The notes beneath the pieces are model-generated. The model had not been told where the DNA came from, made no database searches, and saw only the letters and a list, made by a program, of their open reading frames with translations. Position numbers and translations under genes: made by a program. A DNA stretch of 33,500 bases. It comes from Prorocentrum cordatum (taxonomy: Eukaryota > Sar > Dinophyceae > Prorocentrales > Prorocentraceae). Shown here piece after piece: positions 10,169-18,862 of this stretch. The stretch's first letter is position 1. Each line of letters starts with the position of its first letter. The stretch is taken from contig CAUYUJ010008546.1 of the NCBI GenBank assembly GCA_963575745.1, positions 435,969 through 469,468 on the forward strand, given 5' to 3'.

Positions 10169-11658
10169 ACATCCGGCACCTCGAATCACGATTCGACCAG
10201 GCCACGACGGCACTACAGTGCGATCGACGCTCTCGCGGGCACGCGTCGACCCCGCGCGCGTGGCTGAGCGAGAAGGGCGGGCCGCAGAATATCGCGGACA
10301 TGCTGATCCACGGCGTGGGCCCGCGCGCGCCGACCAGGGCGCCGTCGAGGGGGCGGGGCGGCGCTGTCTCGGTGGAATCGAGATCGCCGCCATCGCGCCG
10401 TGGCCGCTCGCCCCCGTCGGCCAAGCCCCGTTCGCCATCACCGACGCCAGCGCCGACGCCAGCACCAGACCAGCAACCGACGCAGCAGTATCACGCGGCA
10501 CCGACGCCAGCGCCGCAGCCAGCGCCGACGCCGACGCCGACCCAGCAGCCAGCACCGACGGCAGGAGGCGGCCCACTGATCGTGGTCGGCGACTCCAGCG
10601 ACGCGGGGGTGGCGGCGCAGACGCAGAAGGAGAGTGGCGAGGCGCCGCTGAACACGCAGGTGGACTGCAACACGGATGGCCACGTCGAGGCGGCGCAGGA
10701 GCGAGTGGATCATCACTGCATCGATCGATCGACCGATTTATCGTACATCGACCGATTTCGACCGATTTATCGGACGTCGCTCGCTCGCGCGACCCATCGA
10801 TCGGCTGATTGGCGAGGTCCTCGATCGACCGATCGATCAATGGGCTGACCTAGGTCAGCTCATCGATCGATCGGTCGGTCGGTCGAGGAGCTCATCGGGC
10901 GGCCGACCGACCAGGAGTCGCATGCGCAGTGGGACGATGACGCGAGCAAGTGGACCGACGAGATGTGGGCCCGCATCAAGGCGGCGGCGCCTGGCTTCCA
11001 CGACGCCTGGCAGCGACACGTCGACGAGGCGAAGAAGAACACGGCGTACGCGAAGTGGATCAGCCGCCAGGCGAAGGAGTGCCCCCCTCCGTTGTCCTTC
11101 CACCCCTCCCCACTCCCAGCACTTCCACTCACCTCCCACTCCCCTCCCCTCCCCCGTCCACTCCCCTCGCCCTCCTGCCCCCCACAGCCCATCACCCCTC
11201 ATCACTCCCCATCGCCCGCGGCGGGGAGGGGAGGAACGGATGGGTGATGCGGAGGGGGAGAAGTATGAGGAGACGAAGAGGATACGAACATGAGGAGGAG
11301 GAGGAGGAGGAGGATACGAGCAATCGACGGTGAGGATGAGGAGATGCGAGGATACGATGAATTGAGTTTCCATTGATTTTCCATTGATGTTAGTTGATTT
11401 TAGTTGATTTTCGTAATGTTCTGAGCCTCTCAGAACATCAAGAAAATCAACAACGGGGGGAGGAGATGAGAGAGAGAGAGAGAGAGAGAGAGGATGAGAG
11501 AGGGCCCCGCCCCCTCCCAGGAGGACGACCTGAAGGCGGCGGCGGCGGCGAGGGCGGCGGCGGCGAGGGGCACCTCGACGGCGGCGCCGTGCTCGGCGGC
11601 GGCAAGCGGCAGCGCTGCGCGGCAGCCCGAGCAGAAGGACCAGCGCGGGGGGGGGGCT
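10163..11658 (+). CDS. Repeat-rich hypothetical gene, three inferred exons
   Basis: Candidate exon A (about 10163-10704; first Met at 10300) reads QNIRHLESRFDQATTALQC, then a basic Ser/Arg part and a Pro-Thr-Ala/Gln low-complexity part. It ends before GTGGAT in phase 0. Exon B (10888 to about 11079) begins after TCGAG and reads ELIGRPTDQESHAQWDDDAS and KWTDEMWARIKAAAPGFHDA, a Trp-rich helical segment ending AKWISRQAKE. Its donor is unclear: phase 0 requires a GA start (GAGTGC). Exon C (11521-11658) follows CCCCCTCCCAG, is Ala-rich, and ends before GTGCCT in phase 0. The frame agreement is the main support. The block might continue into the gene at 12066-13964, since an acceptor TAG at 12063-12065 is also phase 0. 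No family is recognised. Confidence 0.4.
10827..10876. repeat. 50-base hairpin inside candidate intron
   Basis: Outer arms GACCGATCGATC (10827-10838) and GATCGATCGGTC (10865-10876) are perfect. A 5-base gap on each side leads to the perfect 16-base palindrome GCTGACCTAGGTCAGC (10844-10859). The surrounding intron (10705-10887) is full of GATC/GACC words. Confidence 0.9.
11361..11451. repeat. ATTGATTTTC-family inverted repeat
   Basis: 11361-11400 holds two TTTCCATTGAT words. 11403-11425 and 11429-11451 form a hairpin of 23-base arms: GTTGATTTTC and ATGTTCTGAG pair perfectly with a 3-base mismatch between them and a 3-base loop. It lies in the candidate intron before the exon at 11521. Confidence 0.9.
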
Positions 11659-12036
11659 GTGCCTTGTCCTCATCCTCTTCCTCGCCCTCCCACTCGCCAT
11701 CCTCGCCTTCCCTCGCATCCTCGTCATCCCACCCCATCCTCTCATCCTCATTTCATCCTCTCATCCTCACTCTCATCCTCACCCTCCCTCTCATCCTCCT
11801 TATCCCTATCATCCGCGTTGTCATCGTCGTCCTCATCATTGCTATCATCATCATCCTCGTCGTCCTCGTCCTCGTCATCCGTATCACCCTCGTCATCATT
11901 ACTATCCGTCAGCATCGCCAGCAGCACCAGCATCACCAGCATCACCAGCATCATCAGCATCATCAGCATCGCCAACATCACCAGCATCACCAGCACTGTC
12001 AGCAATATCAGCATCACCATATCATCATGGGCGTTT
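11659..12036. repeat. ATC and CAGCATCAC arrays
   Basis: TCATCC/ATC repeats (about 11690-11910) are followed by CAGCATCACCAG-type units to about 12025. No gene is supported. This is either an intron or the 5' flank of the next gene. Confidence 0.8.
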
Positions 12037-12057
12037 TCCGTGGCTATTTTGGCTCGC
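12037..12057 (+). promoter_or_regulatory. Possible degenerate full-length spliced-leader relict
   Basis: The stretch begins CCGTGGCTATTTTGGCTC and matches the leader at about 17 of 21 positions, 56 bases upstream of ATG 12114. That spacing equals the clearer cases. A TAG acceptor lies just after it, so it could also be only an intron end. Confidence 0.4.
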
Positions 12058-12113
12058 GTGCCTAGGGCGCCCTGCTTGAGCCCGCAATCGATCGCGGGCG
12101 CCCGATTCGGGAC

Positions 12114-13964
12114 ATGGCCGATGAGAGCGACGTCCGGGCGTGCCACGACGTGGCGCGCATCCAGAAGGAGCTGGGCGAGTTCGTCACCACCGCCGACTTC
12201 ATCCAGTACCCCGTGGACACGGGGCGGTCCAACCCTGACAAGAAACGCATGGCCGAGTGCATCAAGATCGTGATGAAGATCCGCACGGAGGTCTCTCCGC
12301 AGATGAGCTTGGGGAAGAAAGCAACGGGGTCGGCGCTGTATCTCATCGGTGCCGATCGTAAGTGGCCTGGAGTGGAAGGGGAAATCCTGCGGCAGTGGAG
12401 CGAGGAGTACGCAGCCCGAGTGCGGAGCTTGGTTCGCCACGCTTGCACGGCTTTCGGGCGCAAGAAGTGGCCTGAGTGGTTCGCCGAGCCCCTGAAGACG
12501 ATCGGCGTCAGCCAGACGGACGCGATCTTCAATCAGCCAGCGGCTGCTGCCGAGCCCAAGTACATCTACGACTACGACGAGACGACGTGCCAAGCCCCCG
12601 CGCGGATCCCCGCGCAGCAGTCCAAGGGCCATGGCACTCCCGAGCCAGCGAAGAAGGTCGAGGGGCCCGACGAGAACGGCATGATGAAGGCCTTCTGGGG
12701 AGATGGCGAGGAGGTGTGGGAGTTCCCGCAGGTGTTCCACAGGCCCGCGGACAGGGCCGCTACCTCGACCTGGGGGGACTGCAAGGACGGCGTCCACAAG
12801 GCGCGCATGTCCCTCTGCAAAGACAGGGCCTCGTCGAAGCTGGTCCGCGTGCTGCGCAAGGACGGCGAGGGCAATGTCGAGCAGCTTACGCAGATCGGCA
12901 CGAAGTACTTCACCAGCGAGGAGACGGCCATCGCTGCCATGAGGATGGCCGTCGTCGCGAAGCTCATCAACGGCAGCGTCATCAAGAAAGAGGACGCCAA
13001 CAAGCTGAAGGTTGCGCTGCTCAACGAGACGAGGGCCGCCGCCGCCGTGCTGCGGAGGCCCGCGGCGGCGCCGAGCACCGTCGCAGCGGCGGCGGATGCA
13101 GGCAGCGCCGACAACTCGGGGTGGGGGCGAGGACAACGGAGGAGGGAGGACGGATGAATATACTTATGAGGACGATGAGGCAGGATGGATAGAGGGGGGA
13201 AAGTGGCGGGGGTGACGGGGGGCAGAGGCAGGGGAAGCAGCAGGAGAAGGGGTGGGGTACTATCACGATTCGGATGATACGATTGCGACGGTAATGCTGG
13301 GGGATGGGGGCAGAGGACGGGGGGCGATGAGGAATGCAATGATGACGATGAGAGGCGGATGGCGAGGATGAGGAGGACGACGAGGTACAGGTGGATGCGG
13401 AGGAGGAGGATGAGGAGGAGGAGGGGGAGGAGGAGGAGGCGGAGAGGAATGATGAGGAGGAGGCGCATGAGCTCCCCGCGAGGCGACCCTGGGCAGAGCG
13501 CGGGGGACCAGGCGGAGAACGTGATGGGCGAGGCTGCGTCCGCGGAGGACGCCGACGAGGACGACGACGGGCCCGAGGGCGGCGCGCCGCAGAAGCAGAC
13601 GGCGGCGGCAGTCGCAGGAGAGGACGGCGCGAAGCGGCGCAAGATCGCCCTCAAGAGGCCCGCTTGCGCAACCCCGCCGTCGGGCAAGGAGGGGCATGAA
13701 CTGAGCAGGGAGACGCCCGACTTGGACAAGTCCAAGGCACCTGCGACCAAGGGCGTGGGCACGAACAAGCTGGCCAAGACGACAGCAGGCGAGGACACGG
13801 TCAAGCTGGCCAAGACGACAGCAGGCGAGGACACGGCGCGGGGCACGCCGATCATCGAGCACGCTAGCGAGCAGCTGGCGATGCTCGAGCCGCCGAAGGG
13901 GATGCTCGCCGAGACCGAGCTCGCGGCCTCGGACTCCGACGAGGACGGCGATGCGGTGATCTGA
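12114..13964 (+). CDS. Hypothetical two-exon protein with KRP-type motifs
   Basis: Exon 1 (12114-13120) starts MADESDVRACHDVARIQKEL and encodes about 335 residues. It contains a hydrophilic helical N-terminal region, an acidic/aromatic segment (YIYDYDETTCQA), and WGDGEEVWEFPQVFHRP, ending in the Ala-rich VLRRPAAAPS. The open frame would stop at 13157, but a GT at 13121 and an AG at 13497-13498 join in frame to exon 2 (13499-13964). Exon 2 carries an acidic segment, RKIALKRPACATPPSGKEG, a duplicated 11-residue unit ending KTTAGEDT, and an acidic end (SDSDEDGDAVI). The join gives about 490 residues. The intron is GGA/GAT-rich. The start has a leader-like sequence 56 bases upstream; alternatively the gene continues from exons further left through an acceptor at 12065. 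No family is recognised. Confidence 0.6.
13121..13498 (+). other. Inferred intron, 378 bases
   Basis: Begins GTGGGGGCGAGG and ends GGGCAGAG. The interior is GGA, GAT and GAG-rich. Removing it keeps the frame and replaces a low-complexity run with a normal-looking junction. Confidence 0.45.
13772..13837 (+). repeat. 33-bp tandem duplication in exon 2
   Basis: Two nearly identical 33-base units encode KLAKTTAGEDT twice, in frame. Confidence 0.85.
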
Positions 13965-14022
13965 TGGAGGCTCGCTCCACGGCAACACTTTTCGAGAATA
14001 GCGATTCGTGCTGCGTGCATGA

Positions 14023-16941
14023 ATGCTTGGCGCGGCGCCCCTCGCCGCCTGGGATCCGCCGCTGACCGTGGCGCTCATCGCCACAGTGGGGTTGAAACAA
14101 TCGCCACAGTCGTCATCACCATCACCACCACCACAGCCGCCACCTAAAACAAATCAGCACCACCGCCCACAATACTGTACCATCACCTCATTCAGCATCA
14201 TCAGCATCAGCATCATCATCATCATCAACATCATCATCATCATCGTCATCATCATCAGCATCATCGTCAACATCAACATCATCACGTCCATCAGCATCGG
14301 CATCGCCGTCGTCGTCGTCATCATCGTCATCATCATCATCATCATCAGCCTCAGCATCGCCATCCTCACCGCCGTCACTGTCATACCAAGTCGTTGCCCC
14401 TTATATCGTTCACCTCGCCCCTTACCCTTCATCTCATTACCCACATCTCCCCCTCATCCATCACCACTCATCGCTCAACATCACGCCCCATCCATCGCCC
14501 CTCATTCCTCGCCCCATTCCCTTCGCCTCTCGTCATCTCCCCCCGTGCTCCCCGAGGCATTTCCACCTGCTTACTCCCTCGCCGCTCCCACCCATCATCC
14601 ACTCACTCCCTTCTCCCCTCTCTCACCCTCTCCCTCCTCTCCTCCCTCACCCCCGCCCCGTCCTCCTCTGCCACCGCCGTCGCCCTCTAGATCCGCATCC
14701 CCCCCCCCCGCATCGCGCAGGACGACGGCCGGTCGACGACGCCGCTGTGCGACGCGCAGCCGCCGATTGGGGACCCGAGGTGGCGGGCCGAAGAGGGGGG
14801 CGGATGACGGGGGGAGGCGTGGGGGAGGAATCGGGGGAATGGGGAGGGGGAGGAGGAGGAGGAGGAGGACGAGGAGGACGAGGAGGACGAGGAGGAGGAG
14901 GACGAGGACGAGGAGGAGGAGGAGGAGGAGGAGGACGAGGAGGAGGAAGGAGGAGGAGGAGAAGGAGGGGGGAGGAGGAGGAGGGATCGACTGAGGAGGA
15001 GGAGGGCGAAGGACAGAGGCGGGAGAGGGAGGAGGGGGAAGGGCGGATGAAGGGGTAGGAAGGACGAAGGAGGAAATGTCCTGAGGATTACGAGGAGGTG
15101 GGCGAGGAGGAGGAGGAGGATCAGGAGGAAGAGGAGGAGGCGGATGGGGGACATAACCACACCGCAAGAAATCAACAACTTTCATCGAAACTCAATTGGA
15201 AATCAATAGATTTTCAATCAAGTTTCGATGCCAACTGTTGATCTCCACCCTTGATCCCGCCCCCCGCCCCAGGTGGCTGGCGTTCGGGTTCGACCACGCG
15301 CCGCGCGACGGCGGCCTGGACCGCCGCGGGCTGGACGACGCGCGCAGCGGCCAGGGCGCGACCCCGACGGGCGGCGAGTTCGAGCAGCAGGACCTGAGCG
15401 CCGTCGGCCTGCAGGCGCAGCGGCCGAGCGGCATCGGCCTCGCGTCGCTGCCAGCCTCGTCGCTGCAGAGCCTGCCCGCGGACCCCGCGACGTCCGACGC
15501 CGAGGGCGCGCTGTGCGTCGGCGAGCTTGACAGGAGGCTGCAGGCGGCGTTCAACGAGTCCAAGAATGACGAGGCGCTCCTGGCGAAGCAGAGGACGTTC
15601 CACGCGATGGGCTCGGGGGTCGCCGACCCGAACCAGAAGAAGAAGGTTGACAGGGCCCTGGAGGATGCATGGGCGGCTGGCGCCTGCCCAGCCAGGGGCG
15701 CCATCGGAGCTCGCTTCTCGACCTTCCTCGACGCCTGCGCCGAGAAGAAGAAGGAGTACAAATCGATGAAGGGGAACAGTGCCAAGGAGGAGTTCAGGAT
15801 GGACTGGCTCGCGAAGGAGCACGCCAAATACGCCAAGAAGCGCAGCGTCACCGAGCGCCTGGAGGAGTCCTGGCAAGACTGGGGCACGTACGAACCCTTC
15901 GAAGTGATCGCGGGGAAAGAATCAGGCACTGGCATTACAGTGTCAGGTGCCAAGGCTGCCCTGAACATACGCAGCTCGTGCATCAAGCTCGGCGGTGCTT
16001 GGATCCGCTGTAACAACCAGTCGAAGAGGCTCGAGTTCTTGTACATGAAGAAGGTCTACAGCTACAAGTTCGACAAGGCGCGGCAGCAGTGGGAGGAGCT
16101 GGGCGACGTCGGCGACCAGAAGACGCTGGGCACGGCCCCCGCCGCCGCGCTCCCAGGGGGGCTTCCAGCGGAGGCTGCCCCCGCCTCGCTTCCCGCGGCG
16201 CCCGCGGCAGCGAGCTCGGCGCCCGCGGCAGCGAGCTCGGCGCCCGCGGCAGCGAGCTCGGCCCCCGCGGCAGCGAGCTCGGCGCCCGCGGCAGCGAGCT
16301 CGGCGCCCGCGGCGCAGGCGGGCGCGCCCCCCGCGGCGCAGCGCGAGGCTGAGGCGAGCGCGCGCCCCGAGGCGCGGGCGGCGCAGCCGCGCTCGGGGGC
16401 GGCCTCATCCGTGCCCTCGCGGGCCGCGTCGCCGGCCAAGGATGGGGCGGCGGCAGCTGTGCCCTCGAAGCGCAGGCGCGGGCAGGGCGAGCAGCAGGCG
16501 CCGCCAGCCGACGGCGAGTCGCCGTCGGTGACGGACGAGAAGGAGCTCAAGAGGATCAAGCAGAAGGAGCTGAAGGCCAACACGGACGCGGCCATGAAGG
16601 CTCTCGGCGAGTACGGCCAGATCTGCAACCATGCGATGCTGCTGATCAACGCCATCGAGAACCAGCCCGAGTACAGCTGGGCGAACAACCAGAACAAGGA
16701 TGGTCTGAAGAGGGCCCTCGAGGAGGTCCAGGCAACGGCATCGCCTGGCACGTTCGTGAAGGATCTGCTGATGCAGAACGTGACCCACGTCAAGAGGATG
16801 CGCGGTGCAGAGTACTTCGAGAAGGAGATCGGCTGCGTGGCGCCAAAGATCGCTGAGCCCCTGACGAGGCTGCGGGCGGAGATCGAGTCCATCGACGACA
16901 TGCACGCGGTCAAGCTCAGGAAGACGTCCTACTCTAACTAG
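14023..16941 (+). CDS. Dinoflagellate-type hypothetical protein, three inferred exons
   Basis: The main exon (15273-16941, stop TAG) encodes 556 residues. It holds a Gly/Asp-rich N-terminal part, a Lys-rich helical segment (VADPNQKKKVDRALEDAWAA), a compact domain around SGAKAALNIRSSCIKLGG and AWIRCNNQSKRLEFLYMKKV, five APAAASS repeats, a basic stretch (PSKRRRG) and a helical C-terminus. Upstream, exon 14691-14779 (reads IAQDDGRSTTPLCDAQPP) follows CGCCCTCTAG and ends at AG|GTGGCG. It joins 15273 exactly, the split codon AG|G giving Arg before Trp. A first exon 14023-14067 (MLGAAPLAAWDPPLT) also fits in phase 0. Together they make 600 residues with all phases consistent. The aromatic compact domain reads like uncharacterised domains I associate with dinoflagellate proteomes, but that is recollection rather than a search. 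The first exon is the least certain. Confidence 0.6.
14068..14690 (+). other. Inferred intron with ATC array
   Basis: Starts GTGGCG and ends CCCTCTAG. The interior is ATC/CAG-rich (about 14190-14385), then C/T-rich. No other gene is seen. Confidence 0.35.
14780..15272 (+). mobile_element. Inferred intron with flanking 7-nt direct repeat
   Basis: The sequence AGGTGGC occurs exactly at the donor (14778-14784) and at the acceptor (15271-15277), so the copies themselves supply the GT and AG. The interior is a GGA array (about 14830-15060) followed by a 72-base hairpin (15171-15242) of the ATTGATTTTC family. This matches the layout expected of an introner-like insertion. That reading is inference; a normal old intron is the alternative. 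Confidence 0.45.
15171..15242. repeat. 72-base inverted repeat near acceptor
   Basis: Arms 15171-15198 and 15215-15242 match at 22 of 28 positions and include ATCAACA/TGTTGAT and CATCGAAACT/AGTTTCGATG. The loop carries AAATC/GATTT. It is 30 bases upstream of the acceptor at 15272. Confidence 0.9.
16198..16302 (+). repeat. Five 21-bp units encoding APAAASS
   Basis: GCGCCCGCGGCAGCGAGCTCG is repeated five times in frame, with only single-base changes. It is a coding minisatellite in the linker of the 14023-16941 gene. Confidence 0.95.
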
Positions 16942-17730
16942 CTGGAGTCGATGATGATCCTCCAGTGGGGTGACTGAGCGTTGCATCAGTCTCTGGGTGG
17001 CACAGTCACGGACTGGCCGTTGATCGAATTTAAGGTGCTGGCGTTCGGCTTCTCCTGATCCAGTCACTCATCCCTATCCTCTTCATGTTGCACTTCCCTC
17101 ATCCCCCTCGCCCTCAGATTGGTTCCCTTCCTCGTCGATGTCCGCACCATCCGCCCCCCTCATCCTCATCCCCCCCTCAGTCCTTGACTCTCTCACCGCC
17201 CTCGTCTTGCGCGCGTGGTAGCTCACGGTGCTACAGCAGTTTGAAAGCCGCCCCAGTGCACTCGTGAGAACGACGGGCACGTTCGGCCCGAGATGATCAG
17301 ATGATGACGGTAACGACGCCGATGATGGTGATGCGATGATGGCAAGGCCTTTTCGATGGTGATCAGATGATGACGGTAACGACGGCCGATGGTGATGACG
17401 GTAGCGATGCGAGTGCGAGGGGGCAGGACAACGCTCAGATGATGACGATAACGGGGGCCGATGGTGATGATGATGATGACGATGATGATGATGATGATGA
17501 TGATGAGGATGATGATGACGGCTGGTGGCTGTGATAATCACAGCGACGATGGTGGGGGGGCGGCCGCGGTGATGCGGATATGCGGCTCGTCAGGGAGCGG
17601 GGGTAGGTTTCCTTGTGCCCCCCTGGGGAGCTCTCGATGGCGTGCAGAGGGCCCAGGGCGATCATATTCGGAATTTGGCGTGTAATCCCTTCCCCAGCAC
17701 CGCTCGGCCAGTGAATCCAGCGCACGGGCA
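16942..17730. repeat. Spacer with dispersed GAT-type units
   Basis: Three copies of a unit starting CAGATGATGACGGTAACGAC or close variants lie at 17298, 17364 and 17436. A GAT run follows at about 17461-17515. No gene is supported. Confidence 0.8.
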
Positions 17731-17940
17731 CGTTTTCGTCGTGTGGGGCCAGCAATAGCGCAATAGCTCACGCGATCGCAATTTCGTCGTGTGGGGCCGG
17801 AAATATCTCATGCGAATTTAATTTCGTCGTGCGGAGCCGGAAAATATCTCAGGGGATCATAATTTTGTCGCAGGACCAAGGAAATTCTTCGCACGGACAT
17901 AATTTCGTCGGGCGGTACCGGAAATTCTGTCACGCGCTCA
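17731..17940. repeat. 40-bp minisatellite, about five units
   Basis: Units begin with AATTTCGTCGTGTGGGGCCG or variants at 17780, 17820, 17861 and 17901, with a longer first unit from 17731. Spacing is 40-41 bases and divergence between units is high. Confidence 0.9.
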
Positions 17941-17992
17941 CATTTGGCCAGAGTGAGCCCCCCGAATCTCGTGTCTGGAGGTCAAAACAGCA

Positions 17993-18135
17993 ATTGAAAA
18001 ACCATTGATTTTCTATTGAGTTCTATTGATTTTCGTTGAAACCACCAGAACCACATATATATATATATATACACAACAAATATGGATTGAAAAACCATTG
18101 ATTTTCTATTGATTTCTGTTGATTTCTATTGATTT
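17993..18135. repeat. ATTGATTTTC-family direct repeats around an AT run
   Basis: A 27-base word starting ATTGAAAAACCATTGATT is present exactly at 17993-18019 and 18086-18112. Each is followed by more TTCTATTGATTT words. An AT run (about 18054-18071) lies between them. The next 700 bases (18136-18862) hold no supported gene. Confidence 0.9.
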
Positions 18136-18686
18136 CTGGCGATCCGACACTCGCCCCGAAAACCAGTACCGATCAGGATTTGGAGAGCACGGCGCACGCG
18201 CATGGGCGCGTGGGCCATGTTTGAGTAGATCGAGCTTGCACTGGCGGGCCAGCAACACGTTTCGTGGCATCTTGCTGACGTGGCCAGCGAGACCCTGCGC
18301 CGCCGTCCTCTCGCCTCGCCCCCTAGATATGCAATCTCACACTCCTCGCCCGTCTCGCCCAGCACCTGCGGACCTCGAATGGCAGCGCTCGCGGGGATGT
18401 GCCATGCGACCGCCACACTTTGTTTCTGGATCGGCACGCGCCAATCTTAGCGGCATCCAGGAACACCGCGTAGTTCGATCTCTCCCGAATGTGTGTTCGA
18501 CGTGGTCTCGTCATTGTTATTTCCCTTGGAGCCGTGCGTGGCGATATTGTCGCTAAAGGGGGGGTGGCCCGTGCCATGGTGCGATCGCCCGTCGTGCTCG
18601 ATGTTCTTACGATGCGTGCCATCCGTCGGCCCGAGACCATGGATCAGTCCTGAACCCCGCCCCCGCTCCCGTGACCAGCCTACACC

Positions 18687-18751
18687 TTAGTAACCCAATG
18701 GGATGGCTTTGCATCCTAGTAACCCATCTTAGTAACCCATCTTAGTAACAT
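18687..18751. repeat. TTAGTAACCC repeats
   Basis: Four copies of (C/T)TAGTAAC(CC), three of them followed by CCAT or CCAA, lie about 110 bases upstream of the transposase-like gene. They could be a regulatory or end sequence of that element; this is inference. Confidence 0.75.
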
Positions 18752-18862
18752 GTTGGGTGGTCCTATGTCGCAAACAACGCATTAGATATCCTCTCACTCC
18801 CCCTGCAGTAGTTCGTAGCCGCGACAGCTCAATCATTTGCGCACGTGTCACGGTGAGTTTGA

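Noticed and set aside
12572-14020. 482-codon minus-strand frame
   Set aside because: It is antisense to a better-supported plus-strand gene, and its Ser/Leu-rich content mirrors GC-rich codons of that gene.
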